From: Endotrypanum monterogeii | Taxonomy: Eukaryota > Euglenozoa > Kinetoplastea > Trypanosomatida > Trypanosomatidae | Reading direction: 5' to 3' | Length of the DNA: 64,000 nucleotides | Assembly: GCA_000333855.2 (NCBI GenBank) | Contig: CM007341.1 | Location: forward strand, 144,676-208,675 | Shown: positions 38,710-48,982 of the stretch, one piece after another | How positions within the stretch are numbered: the stretch's first letter is position 1 | Layout: every line of letters begins with the position of its first letter | The notes under the pieces: model-generated | Seen by the model: the letters and a program-made list of their open reading frames with translations, nothing else | Told to the model about the DNA's origin: nothing | Databases searched by the model: none | Program-made: the position numbers and the translations under genes

Positions 38710-40479
38710 CTACGTGATAACCGTTGGCGCCTTACGGCCAGTCAAAGATTCCATCTTGGAGACCTGCAACGCAACTTCGATAAGGGCCTTCAACGCGGTG
38801 CTCGCCACGGGCAGCGTCTTCTCTGCCAAGTGCGACCTCACCGTGGCTGGGTCCATGTACTGTTCCAGATAGAGGCGGATGGTGGCCCCAGAAGAACCCG
38901 TGCCACTCAGCCGCAACACGAAGCGCGATCCGTCCTCGAACAGCACACGAACGCCTTGCTTCGTCGAAACCGAGGCGTCAATGGGGTCAGTGTAAGAAAA
39001 ATTGTCGATCATCTGGCATGCAACACCCTTCAGGCGGGGAACGTCTGCCACCGCGGTGTTTTCCACAGTCTCCATCACAGCACTCGCAGCTTCGGTAGAC
39101 ACGTCCTCATAGTCGTACCGGCTGTAGTAATTGCGACCGAACACCACCCAGTGCTCCTCCACGATCTGTTGGACACCGACCAGCGGGGCACCGGGAGTGT
39201 TATACCTCGCAACCACCGACAGCCAGAAGAGCGACGCCCAGACGCCATCCTTCTCACGGATGTGGTCGCTACCCGTGCCGAAGCTTTCCTCGCCGCAGAG
39301 CAGGGGGTTGTAGTCCTTTCCGCCGAAGATGTCCCTGCTGTCCATCAGATTGCCAAAGAATTTCCACCCTGTAGGAACTTCAAAGAGAGCCAAACGTTTC
39401 ACCACCGCAACGCGGTCGACCGCACCGCTCGTCGGCATCGACCGGGCCACAGCCTTCAGTCCCGAGACACCTTCTTTACTGAAGAAGGGCACACAGTCGG
39501 CGTTGGCAGCCAATATAGCAAGCGAGTCAGACGGATTCACGAAGAAGCGGCAGCCGAGGATCATATTGCGGTCGGCGTCACCATCAAACGCAACACCAAA
39601 ATTGGGCACCGTGTTGAGGTGCTCCATCGCAGGGCTCACATTTCCGTCCGGCAACAGCCCCATTGCATGCACTAGATCGGCAGCATACGTCAAGTTTGGA
39701 TCGGGGTGACAGCCACCAAAGTCGGGGAGAACGTTTGTGTGGTGTAGCGAGGCCTTGGGAACGCCCAGGAGGTCATGAAAGATGCGCTCTACGTAGGGGC
39801 CGCTGACGCCGTGAAGGCTGTCAAGATAGACCTCAAAGTCGGGGCGTTGCACCAGCGCCCTAATGGCATCAAAGTCGAACACCTCCTGCATATACGCCGT
39901 GTAGTCGGCCAGGCTGTCCACCACCTCCACTCGAAAGCTGCCGTCATCGAAAATTTGGGTGCCGATGGTGCCGATATCCACCTCAGGAAGCGCCGCAGCG
40001 GTATTAATCGTCGTAATCTTGAGCGTTTCCTCGTAAATATCAGACGTCAACTTCTCCGGTGCTGGGCCACCATTTTCAGTGTTGTACTTGATGCCGAAGT
40101 CGGCCTCAGGGCCACCAGGGTTGTGGCTAGCCGTCAGGATGAAAGCACCGGTCGCCCTACACCCGTCTGTATCACGGCGACGACGCACAATGGTCGACAC
40201 GGCAGGCGTCGAGAGAAGCCCATGTTGACCTACCCACACACGGCGCACCCCATTTGCAGCAGAGATCTTCAGTATTATCTGCACCGCTTCATATGTGTAG
40301 TAGCGGCCGTCGCCACCAACGACGAGCACCTCTGGCACACCGCCGTGACGCCGGAGAGCGTTGTAGGTGCTTTGCACGAAATTCGCCACGTAGTTTGGCT
40401 GCTGAAATACCTTGACCTTCTTGCGCAACCCTGATGTGCCTGGCTTCTGGTCCTTGTATGGCGTCGTCGGTAGCCCCAT
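38710..40479 (-). CDS. PGM: Phosphoglucomutase
   Basis: 589 residues from the ATG at 40479. Interconverts glucose 1-phosphate and glucose 6-phosphate, linking glycolysis to UDP-glucose and glycoconjugate synthesis. Conserved parts in order: N-terminal KPGTSGLRKKVKVFQ, the catalytic phosphoserine loop TASHNPGG (Ser118), the metal-binding loop DGDADR, the sugar-binding loop GEESFGTGSDH, and the C-terminal phosphate-binding loop RLSGTGSSGATIRLYLEQY. The length is typical for the PGM1 class. The C-terminus (APTVIT) is not a PTS1 signal, so glycosomal import by that route is not indicated. Confidence 0.96.
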   Translation of the reverse strand: MGLPTTPYKDQKPGTSGLRKKVKVFQQPNYVANFVQSTYNALRRHGGVPEVLVVGGDGRYYTYEAVQIILKISAANGVRRVWVGQHGLLSTPAVSTIVRRRRDTDGCRATGAFILTASHNPGGPEADFGIKYNTENGGPAPEKLTSDIYEETLKITTINTAAALPEVDIGTIGTQIFDDGSFRVEVVDSLADYTAYMQEVFDFDAIRALVQRPDFEVYLDSLHGVSGPYVERIFHDLLGVPKASLHHTNVLPDFGGCHPDPNLTYAADLVHAMGLLPDGNVSPAMEHLNTVPNFGVAFDGDADRNMILGCRFFVNPSDSLAILAANADCVPFFSKEGVSGLKAVARSMPTSGAVDRVAVVKRLALFEVPTGWKFFGNLMDSRDIFGGKDYNPLLCGEESFGTGSDHIREKDGVWASLFWLSVVARYNTPGAPLVGVQQIVEEHWVVFGRNYYSRYDYEDVSTEAASAVMETVENTAVADVPRLKGVACQMIDNFSYTDPIDASVSTKQGVRVLFEDGSRFVLRLSGTGSSGATIRLYLEQYMDPATVRSHLAEKTLPVASTALKALIEVALQVSKMESLTGRKAPTVIT

Positions 40480-41447
40480 CTTTCCCTGTGTGAAGTGCCT
40501 GCAATGCCCTGATAACGCCGGGGGGTGGAACCACTGAAAAACTAGTGGGCGAGGGAGCCGCCCAACGCCCGAAGAAAAAGAGGCACGGTATCCGAACGTG
40601 ATGGTGTGCTGGCGGGGGGGGGGGGGGAAGGAGGGGAAAAGAGAGCTGCGTTCGATGACAAAGGGCTGCGTGTTGTCTTTTGTTTGACTCTTCTGTTTCC
40701 TATGCGTAATGCAAACAGAGTAAAGTTGTGAAGAGGAACAGCAGCAGTCACACGACAGAAATTATACAGGAATGAATATGAGGATAAGTGGAGGGCAAGG
40801 GAGGAGAGAGTGTTGGTCGAAGACAAAATAATGCGAGAGATGTAAATTAGTGGAGAGCACAGGAAAAAGGATGTGTATCCATCGGGGGAATTTAAAATAT
40901 ACACAGACTTCGTGGACACACACACACACACACGGAAATAAGAGAAAACAGCACGCCCCCTGAGCGGGAAGCATGTCGTTTAGAACAACCCACATCAACG
41001 CACGGATGCACTGAGAGCTATCCTTGAAAATATGATATGGTGTGCTTCCGCAGCGGTGTTGAGCGGCCACTAGGTAGGTTTGGGGGGGAGGGGGGGGGTA
41101 TCTGCTCCCTCATGGTTCTTTACCCTCATGATAGGGTGTTGCGTCCAATGCAGTACAGCTGTATTTTTGTGCTTTTCTTCTCACCCGCACTTTTCCTCGA
41201 GCCCCACGCACACCCTTGAAGAGGAAGAAAGAGGGAGCTGAAAGTAAAGACGAGTAGATCGGACTAGCCCGCACGAGACATGGCAAACCCCACATCGCCT
41301 CGGTGTCACGCTCCCCCCCCCCCGAGTCCCCCATCCCTGTAAGTCACAACCTTCGGGTTAGTCTAATGATCCATCCTTGGAGCCCTCCAGGCGTTAGTTG
41401 TGGGCGCCACTTGAGAACCGAAGGCCTCCCTCCCACATCTGCCTACT
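40480..41447 (-). other. Spacer between phosphoglucomutase and helical-repeat gene
   Basis: About 970 bp. A 14-nt G run at 40614-40627 (poly-C on the coding strand), a short AC tract near 40917-40933 and G/C homopolymers near 41082-41098. No gene. Confidence 0.6.
40609..40610 (-). promoter_or_regulatory. Predicted spliced-leader acceptor AG for phosphoglucomutase
   Basis: Coding strand: CTCTTTTCCCCTCCTT, then 14 C, then GCCAG. The AG lies about 130 nt upstream of the ATG. This is the strongest pyrimidine tract upstream of the gene. Confidence 0.45.
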
Positions 41448-43373
41448 TCACTCGATGCCGAAGCTATCTCTCGCACGTCGGCGCACACCCTCGTTTACTC
41501 CAGCGGGGTAACTCTTCAGGATCTGACGCAGCTCCTGTGGAGGCAAATCCTGATGGCGCATCAATGTACTGAGTATTTGCGGCTTGCACTGAGTGCCAAG
41601 CTTCAGGCACGCCCGAAAAACAGCGACGGCCTCCGACCAGTTGGCGGCCGCGTCGATCAGCAGAGAGGCTGGAAAAGTGCTGAGCGGCGGTGCCGGGCGC
41701 GGTGGAGATGCGTGGTCGTAGCGGACACCATGCGGAGGCACAAGAAGGTCAAGCGCCGCACGCACTGAAAAAACAGCGCTCTCCTTGGAGGAGCGATCAC
41801 GATGGAGGGGGTGAAAACCTTGCGGCACACCACGAGTGGGCGATTCCGTAGCAGACATCGTGGAGCCCAAAGCGGGCCGCGCCGTCACGAGGCTCCGTGC
41901 AGCGTACTTTTGAAACTCCGGCAGAGGGAAGCGGTAGTATAAGGCCAGCGCCTCTTTCCATCGGCCATGCGCCACCCACGCCTTACCCACCTCGCCCAGC
42001 TGTATCTCGTCCATGCGCACACCAGCAGCGAGGGCACCGGCGATTTGTCGAGTCAAGGACACAGTAGTCTGGCTTGAAGAAACTAAGCGCAACCATGGCC
42101 GCGACACTTGGGGCACAGCACGAAGCACATAGGAGGCCGGTGCGGCGGTGCGCAGGACGCAGTCAAGTGCAAGCGCCCCGTCGTCTTTCCGGTGCGGGAC
42201 ACTGCCCCCATGATCGCTTCCCTTCGACGCAGTGGAGTATACGTCGTGATGAAGCTCTGAAAGATGCTCCAAGGCAGCGCTCCAGTTGCCCCGGCTGATG
42301 ACCCACATGATCAGTAGACGATGCAGCTGAGCATCGCGCACCTCGGCGCGGTTCAACCTATCCACGGTGGCTCTCCACGAGTGAGGAAGGCATAGGCCAG
42401 CGGCACGGCCATAAAGCAACGCTACATCTGGAGTCAATCGACAGTCACCCACCCGTGTAAGCACCTGGTGCAAACACATGAGGGGAGCTGTGGAGGACGA
42501 CGGGGAGGATAATCTTGTCGCCGTACGCAGCGCCGCACACACACTCAAGACAGATGGAGAGACATCCGTCATCGCCTGTCGTTCTAGCGTGACCTCCTCC
42601 TCCCGTATGCGCTGCAGCAGCTGCTGGCGCTTCTGGTCGCGCAGACGAGAGAGCTCGCGGCGATCGCGTGCCAAGTAGCGCCGCGTAGTAGAGATTTCCA
42701 TACGTGCCAGCTGCTCCGCTAATGACGTGCCCTTGGTCGAGGCGGTCAGTGTTTCAGAAACATCAGCGTCGATGAGAGGAGAAAAAGCGGCGCAACTTCC
42801 CCAATACTGAAAAGGACCGACATCGTGCAAGATGCAGTGCCGAAGCGTGCGCAGCGCCTGCACCCGCTCCACACATGGTCGAGGTGGGGGCGTCGGCAGG
42901 CAGTTGAGCAACCGCGCAGCCGTCTCCCACCCACACCACCGCGTTGCACTGAGAAAAATTTGTCGCTGAATCGAGGTAGTTGACGTACTCAGCTCCGACA
43001 CCGGGTGCAGCGCGGTGGGCCCCCGTTCCCCGGGGTAACCTGACGCTCGGCATCCGCCGCTCTGAAAGGGCTCTTGGAGTGCCAACAGATAATCCCTTAT
43101 CGACCTCTCCAAGACGTCAGCGTGCAGATCCGGATGACGAGTGACTGTATCTATGGTCTTACACACCTCCTGTGGATGTTGCAGCGCGTCTGCTGGATGA
43201 AGTAACGAAAGTGCCGTTGCCCACGAGTGCGGTGCGGCAGCCTGGGCGAGCGCGACGCAGGCACGGCGTATTGGCAGCTCAGTAGACAGACGCTGATCCT
43301 GCAGTGCCATCAGCCCACGTAGCCACCGCCCGGCGTGGGCACACTCAATTACAAACGAAGAGACGGCGGACAT
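41448..43373 (-). CDS. Helical-repeat protein (possible PPR-like), function unknown
   Basis: 641 residues from the ATG at 43373; five further codons upstream lead only to a TTG. The protein is almost entirely alpha-helical by appearance. Recurrent Trp/Ala/Leu units (SWATALSLLHPADAL, NWSAALEHLSELHHDV, RWKEALALYYRFPLPEF, NWSEAVAVFRACLKL) resemble the W..AL.L. pattern of degenerate PPR/TPR-like repeats. A strongly charged coiled-coil stretch (RRYLARDRRELSRLRDQKRQ) lies in the middle. Trypanosomatids encode many such mitochondrial RNA-binding repeat proteins. A clear presequence is not visible here, and the assignment stays open. Confidence 0.72.
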   Translation of the reverse strand: MSAVSSFVIECAHAGRWLRGLMALQDQRLSTELPIRRACVALAQAAAPHSWATALSLLHPADALQHPQEVCKTIDTVTRHPDLHADVLERSIRDYLLALQEPFQSGGCRASGYPGERGPTALHPVSELSTSTTSIQRQIFLSATRWCGWETAARLLNCLPTPPPRPCVERVQALRTLRHCILHDVGPFQYWGSCAAFSPLIDADVSETLTASTKGTSLAEQLARMEISTTRRYLARDRRELSRLRDQKRQQLLQRIREEEVTLERQAMTDVSPSVLSVCAALRTATRLSSPSSSTAPLMCLHQVLTRVGDCRLTPDVALLYGRAAGLCLPHSWRATVDRLNRAEVRDAQLHRLLIMWVISRGNWSAALEHLSELHHDVYSTASKGSDHGGSVPHRKDDGALALDCVLRTAAPASYVLRAVPQVSRPWLRLVSSSQTTVSLTRQIAGALAAGVRMDEIQLGEVGKAWVAHGRWKEALALYYRFPLPEFQKYAARSLVTARPALGSTMSATESPTRGVPQGFHPLHRDRSSKESAVFSVRAALDLLVPPHGVRYDHASPPRPAPPLSTFPASLLIDAAANWSEAVAVFRACLKLGTQCKPQILSTLMRHQDLPPQELRQILKSYPAGVNEGVRRRARDSFGIE

Positions 43374-43481
43374 GCTGAATGACAGCAACAGGTATCGAGC
43401 TCTGCAACAGGAGGAATGAGATTTGCTTTGCTAACGGTCCTCTCCCCTACCCGTCTGTCTGCCTGTTCGTCTCCGCACTAC

Positions 43482-43521
<40 letters not shown>

Positions 43522-44651
43522 AAGGAAATGTCGAAGTTGAGACATGTGTGGAAATCAATTTTGAGGGGTATGAAGTGTATGTGTGTGTATGTGTGTGTGA
43601 AGTTACACCCAACGAGAAGGTGAAGAACAAGCGATAAGGTGGACGATGGTGTGAGGACAATATGGACAGAGAGAGAGAAAAAAGGGGGAATGAAAAAGAT
43701 GAGGGAGGGGGAGACAGCAGCCTAAAATCACTTTCCCACCCTATCAGGTGAACATCTCATATCTGACTCACACGCCAACGGTATTGTATGCCAGGGATGG
43801 GCGGCAAGGGAACACAACGCCAGGACACGTGTGCGTGCGCATAGTGGTGGTAAGGGGGGAGGAGGAGAGTAGTGTAACAAACAGAAACAGTTATTCGAGA
43901 AGAGAGGATGACAAATACCGTACGTCAGGAAACACAAGGCACCTTCATGTCACACTATCGCACTCAACCACATATCCATGCGACAGTATTCCTCCCCAGG
44001 TCACCCAGAAAGCAGCTCCCACATTCCCACACCCCTCTTGATCTCCCTGTCTCTACACGCGCACACATACAAAAAAAAAACGTATGTGCGTCACCTCGTT
44101 CCCTCCCCCCCCCCTCTCCCCTTTCCTTCCGCATCCCTCACACTCTGATTGGCTGTGTTCCCACACACTAACACGTATTGCAATACGTCGTCATGAAACA
44201 ATACGCGTGCGTCCGAGTTGGGGACTGTCTGTGCTTAGGTGTCGATAGGTAGTTTGTTGACTTCACTGAAAAAAGCAGACAATATACGTGACGAATAGAT
44301 ATATAGATATATTTACTTAACAGAGGGTGTCAGCATAAAATATATATGTTGACGTCAGCGACTGCTACCGTCACCACCCCCTCCTGCTCTCCGTGCTCTC
44401 GGGGACTCCTCCGTGATGCAAGTCCGCAAACAAAACAAAAGCAGAAGCATACGACCGGGGGTGGAGGAGGCTATAAGTCATAAAGGAAGTGGGCAGGTGA
44501 AAAAAAAAAAATGAAACCTGTATCCGAATGCATGTGTCAATGTTGCATAAGTAATAGAACACGTGTCAGCCCCTGCAGCCCAGAGGGTTTTTTTTTTTAA
44601 GGGCAGGTGAGCTCACCACGCCGGCAGTGCTTATCTACTTGCGGTACACCT
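43374..44651 (-). other. Intergenic spacer
   Basis: About 1.3 kb with an (AT)n tract at 43485-43519, about 110 nt upstream of the helical-repeat gene. A and T homopolymers lie near 44070, 44501 and 44588. No gene. Confidence 0.6.
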
Positions 44652-45635
44652 CTACTCCACCTGAATCCCCAGAGAGGCAATCAGCTGGTCAGCTATGGTG
44701 AACAGAGCGTCTAGAGTGATGCGGTTTGTTGATCCGCTCGTTTCCATATACTCACACAGGGAGATGCCCTCCTCGCATGCTTTCATGAGCAGTGGGTCTA
44801 GCGGCACCTCACCCCAGAGGGGAACGCCGAACTCTCGGCTCAGCCGAGCACCAGCACCCTCCCTCTTCCCCTCCGGATCCTCCTCCTTGGGGAAAATTTG
44901 CGACTCCTTGTGGCACCCGGGGCACACGAAGCCACTCATGTTTTCCACGAGGCCGAGAACAGGAAGCTTTGCCTTCTGGCAAAAATTAACCTCACGACGC
45001 ACATCCGCCTCTGCAACGCGCTGCGGGGTTGTGATGAGCACAGCACCATCTACACCATTTGTTGTCTGCTGCAGCAATGCATTGACAGTGATGTGCTCAT
45101 CGGACGTACCCGGTGGGGTATCGACCAGTAGGACATCGAGATCCCCCCACATCACGTCCTTCAGAAACATCTTGATGACCCCGTTCTTGCGCGGCCCTCG
45201 GAACAGCACGGCCTCGTTCTTGTCCGACAACAAGTAGTGCATCGACATCATCACCACGTTTTCATCCACCAAGACGGGCTCGATCCCGCTGGCACTCGGA
45301 TGCGCATCCTCACCCCGCACACCAGTCAGGCGAGGGAGCGACGGCCCACAAATGTCCATGTCCACCAGACCCACAGACAAACCGCGTGCTCCGAGGGCGA
45401 ACGCCAACTCCTTCGTCATGGTACTCTTGCCGACGCCACCTTTTCCACTAACGACAAGAACCTTGTGCTTCACCCCGCTGAGACGCTCGCGTATCAGCAG
45501 AATATCAGGATCTGGGCCCTTGGGCGCGGACGCACAAATGGCTGCATTGGGGCACCCCTGGCATGAGGGAGCAATGCCCGCCTGAGAACTCTCCGGCCCT
45601 ACACATTCGACGTTCGCGTTCGTTATGCTCGCCAT
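44652..45635 (-). CDS. NBP35: Nbp35-type cytosolic Fe-S cluster assembly P-loop ATPase
   Basis: 327 residues from the ATG at 45635. The N-terminal cysteines Cys11, Cys25, Cys28 and Cys34 give exactly the CX13CX2CX5C ferredoxin-like motif that marks Nbp35 (NUBP1) and is lacking in Cfd1. The deviant Walker A SGKGGVGKST (residues 63-72) belongs to the Mrp/Nbp35 ATPases. VDTPPGTSDEH forms Walker B, and the C-terminal CPGC motif (in GFVCPGCHKES) is the bridging cluster site. It acts as a scaffold in the cytosolic iron-sulfur assembly pathway. A downstream recipient of such clusters, ABCE1, is encoded 12 kb away in the same unit. Confidence 0.95.
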   Translation of the reverse strand: MASITNANVECVGPESSQAGIAPSCQGCPNAAICASAPKGPDPDILLIRERLSGVKHKVLVVSGKGGVGKSTMTKELAFALGARGLSVGLVDMDICGPSLPRLTGVRGEDAHPSASGIEPVLVDENVVMMSMHYLLSDKNEAVLFRGPRKNGVIKMFLKDVMWGDLDVLLVDTPPGTSDEHITVNALLQQTTNGVDGAVLITTPQRVAEADVRREVNFCQKAKLPVLGLVENMSGFVCPGCHKESQIFPKEEDPEGKREGAGARLSREFGVPLWGEVPLDPLLMKACEEGISLCEYMETSGSTNRITLDALFTIADQLIASLGIQVE

Positions 45636-45794
45636 GTCTCACTCCCTTCACTACAGTAGTGCCACAAATAAGGGAGGCGCGGGCAGGGAGGGAGCACTGT
45701 CAACGTACGTGGAAATGGAGATTGGAACAGTCGCGGGAATACACAAAGCTGTACACCACAGGTGTCTTTACAAAATCAGAAAAGAATATAATCA

Positions 45795-45831
<37 letters not shown>

Positions 45832-46884
45832 TGTGTGTGTGTGTGGATAGTAGTGCGTGTGTTGAAAACAAAAGAAGAGAGTAGACAACTGTTGTACTCT
45901 CTGCACAAACACACACACATATATATATATTGGTTCAAAAATTCAGAAGACGAGAAAAGAAGAGGTTCGAGCTTCCAAGTTGGAGAAAAAACAGAGTGCG
46001 GCCCCTTGCATATCTTCCCTTCTCCCCACCACCCTACCTACTAACACAGAAACAAATCTACGGGAACCTCGATGAGGAAAAGAAGTGCACACCCAAACCC
46101 TCACCACCTACACCCTGTCGTACGTGTTCCCGGATGAGATCTTTCAAACCTAGAAAACAAATACGCTATCAAAACTCACACGCTTCCTCAACTACCGCAC
46201 GGCTGTCACACGCGAAAGCGAAGACAGAGGCACTGGGTCAAGGGATAGAAATCTACGACGCCCACGCATAAACGTAAGCCATGCACCCCCTCTAACTTTT
46301 TTTTGTTTTGTTATTTTTTCCCCTTTTTTTCTTCGTGCGGTTCACAAGTGCACCTCTTTGGCTGCACTTCACCATGAAGTCTACCCATGTACACACCCAA
46401 CCCCTACAGGGTGTATCAAAGCCATCGAAGTATGGACTAGGGTATGCCTACATATATATTTTTTTTTTTCATCGTTCACCGCTGAATTTTGATATGTGAC
46501 ACGAAGGTACTCTCCCCCGCTTCCCATCCAGACCCCATCCCTCGCCTCATATATCCACACACGCACACACAAACACATACCCTCCCCAGAGGAAGGGGGG
46601 GATAACTCATCAACAACTCGGGAGGAGGAGGGCGAGGAAGAGGAGGGAGGGAGAAGAGAAGTGTTGTGAGTAATATATCGATACAAAAAAAAACAAGCAG
46701 CAGAAAAATAGACACAAGCAAAAGGGATAGCCATAGCACCACCCACTGGGTGAGTGAGGGGCTGTTACCGCTCCACTCTACGTAGGTGGATCGTGCGCAA
46801 AGACGGCCTGTCAACGGGAGTCGAGAGGGAGAATGAGTTCCGGCTTTCCGCCAGCCATGCGCGCATGCTGGCCGAGACAAGAGA
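45636..46884 (-). other. Intergenic spacer
   Basis: About 1.25 kb with compound (AT)n/(GT)n at 45799-45844, a short TA tract near 45919-45930, and T-rich runs near 46295-46335. No gene. Confidence 0.6.
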
Positions 46885-47895
46885 TTAGGATGTCGCGGAG
46901 GAGACCACCGAAGCCGCCACGCGAATCTCTGTCATTATTCGCTCAACCAATTTCCCGTCTGCACTTGTCCCCTCTCCGAAAGTGGTGTAGTCTGTATCAT
47001 CATTCAAAACGTAGGTGAGATCGTCAGGCATGGACCGCACCACCACTGCTCCATCGTTTAGCAGTTTCTTTAGGTGGTGAAATACATTGGTACCAGCAGC
47101 CGTCCTCAGTGAAGGGGGCGTGGTAGTGTAGATGGTATCGACCAGCCCGCGAATGTTAAGCCCCGAAGCGTTTCCCAAGCCAGTCGCATCTTGTGTGTAC
47201 TCCCGCAGCACTTGGAGAATCTGCCTTTCGCGTTTGCTACGGTGCTCAATGATCTCTCCGATACGAGCGGTCCCGTCCTCCACGACAGGCCCGTGCGCCG
47301 GGTACAGTCGCACAGGCTTCATCCGTTTGAGCACGTGCAAAGAATTCATGTAATCCTTGAAGTTGCTGAACACAGACGTCCCGGTGCCGAGAACAGTGTC
47401 GCTGGTGAACAGCGCTCGCTCTTCCTCCAAAAAGGCACACAAGTGATCGTCCGTGTGGCCGGGTGTGTGAATCAGTTGCACCGTGGCGCCCTCCACCTTC
47501 ACGAACTCGGGCGGGACCTGGCACAACGCATCCACACCGGTGTGGACGTACTGCGACGGCTGCTTCAGCAGCTGCACCTGTGGAAAGAGACGACGCACGG
47601 TCTCCACCCCGCCGATATGGTCCCCATGCCAGTGAGTGAGCAGCAGGGTTGATATGCGAACTGATCTGCCGAGTCGGCTTGACTCCTCGGCGACTGCACT
47701 CTGCAGAAGGCTGCCATATGCATCCACACCCTCCCCGGAGTCGATCAGCAGTCGATCCTCCCCGGTGCCGAGAAGATACGTGTTACTGCCCTGAAGTGTC
47801 ATGACACCTGGGTTGAGCCCCATTATGCGCAAGACACGGTTCGACAGCTTCGCGATGGCCGGCATGGTGACTTCAGCGAGAGGTTCCGTGTACAT
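46885..47895 (-). CDS. LACTB2-like metallo-beta-lactamase-fold protein
   Basis: 336 residues from the ATG at 47895. The metal-binding motif HWHGDH lies in LLLTHWHGDHIGG. A downstream HTPGHTDDH, a TSDTVLGTG segment (metal-bridging Asp) and a YPAHGP histidine complete the zinc-site set. N-terminal LQGSNTYLLGTG and LLIDSGEG are characteristic of the LACTB2 group. Human LACTB2 is a mitochondrial endoribonuclease; bacterial and plant relatives are uncharacterised hydrolases. RNase activity is therefore an inference. A second methionine at residue 11 (MPAIAKL) could also serve as the start. Confidence 0.88.
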   Translation of the reverse strand: MYTEPLAEVTMPAIAKLSNRVLRIMGLNPGVMTLQGSNTYLLGTGEDRLLIDSGEGVDAYGSLLQSAVAEESSRLGRSVRISTLLLTHWHGDHIGGVETVRRLFPQVQLLKQPSQYVHTGVDALCQVPPEFVKVEGATVQLIHTPGHTDDHLCAFLEEERALFTSDTVLGTGTSVFSNFKDYMNSLHVLKRMKPVRLYPAHGPVVEDGTARIGEIIEHRSKRERQILQVLREYTQDATGLGNASGLNIRGLVDTIYTTTPPSLRTAAGTNVFHHLKKLLNDGAVVVRSMPDDLTYVLNDDTDYTTFGEGTSADGKLVERIMTEIRVAASVVSSATS

Positions 47896-48750
47896 CACTG
47901 ATCAGAGAAGGGTGGAAACATACGAGGACTTACAGGAGGAGGCGAAGGAAGGCAAGAGCAATAAATATATATAAGATTCGGGAATAGAGAGGGTACGGTT
48001 CCCAGAACCTTTTTTGCGGTCACTGTACACAAAAGAAGAAGTCAGGTAGTGATGAGTTTGGCGATAGAGAAAAGAGAAAGCGAGACAGAACACGTTCCCC
48101 ACGCACTAGAGTCGTCGTCGGTGTGCCTGGGAAACAGCTTTTCACAGCAATAGACGTCTGAGAAGAGGAGGTGGAGAGGAGAACAGAAGCACAAAAGTAG
48201 ACGATGGCCAGCACTGAAGGAAAGGGAGAGTGGGAAAAGAAGGAGACAAGACAATGCGCAACGTTCGTGTTGAACGGGGTACTCCCTCCAGGGGGAAGCA
48301 ACGTGGAAATATGTTGCTGCTCTGCGGTATATGTTTTTTTTTTTTTGTAGACATCCCACTCAAACATTTGAAAAAAAAAGAGAGTGAAAATGAAGGTGAT
48401 CATCGCCCTCAACGAAGGAAAATGTGCTACTCTCGTGTGGCATATAGCGGAACCAGTGCACGACTGGGAAGAGACATGGGAGGTGAGATGCGTCTCGAGG
48501 TCCCGGGCATACTTGTAGGCGGGGAGGAAAAGAGATGAGCGAGCCGGTTTGAGAATCCCCCCTCAAAAGATCATGGACCTCTACAAATGCCGCCGCTGCC
48601 GCCCCGCCCTGCCTCTCTCTCTGGCACCCCATTCCTTGGGCCCAGTTTGACAACGACTGTGATTAGAAAACAAAAATGTGATTCTCTATAATCCCATTGT
48701 GTCTAAAAAATTAGCCCCTCTTGATCCCAATACCTGTACCCTAACCTTGC

Positions 48751-48807
<57 letters not shown>

Positions 48808-48982
48808 TTGGTGAAAGGGGATATTCCACGGGAGTCGATATCCATAGTTCGATAGACTACCTCATCCATCCATCCATCCATTCCCGCCGGAAGTCAGTCA
48901 ATCACGCGCGTTATGTGAACTTGATGTCGTTGATGTTGCGAGTACGAGCCCTAGTGCGTTGTCGTCTTGTTTCCTTCCCCGT
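47896..48982 (-). other. Intergenic spacer with long GT tract
   Basis: About 1.1 kb. It includes a 52-bp (GT)n tract at 48752-48803 (AC on the coding strand) and a (CATC)n run at about 48861-48881. No gene. Confidence 0.6.
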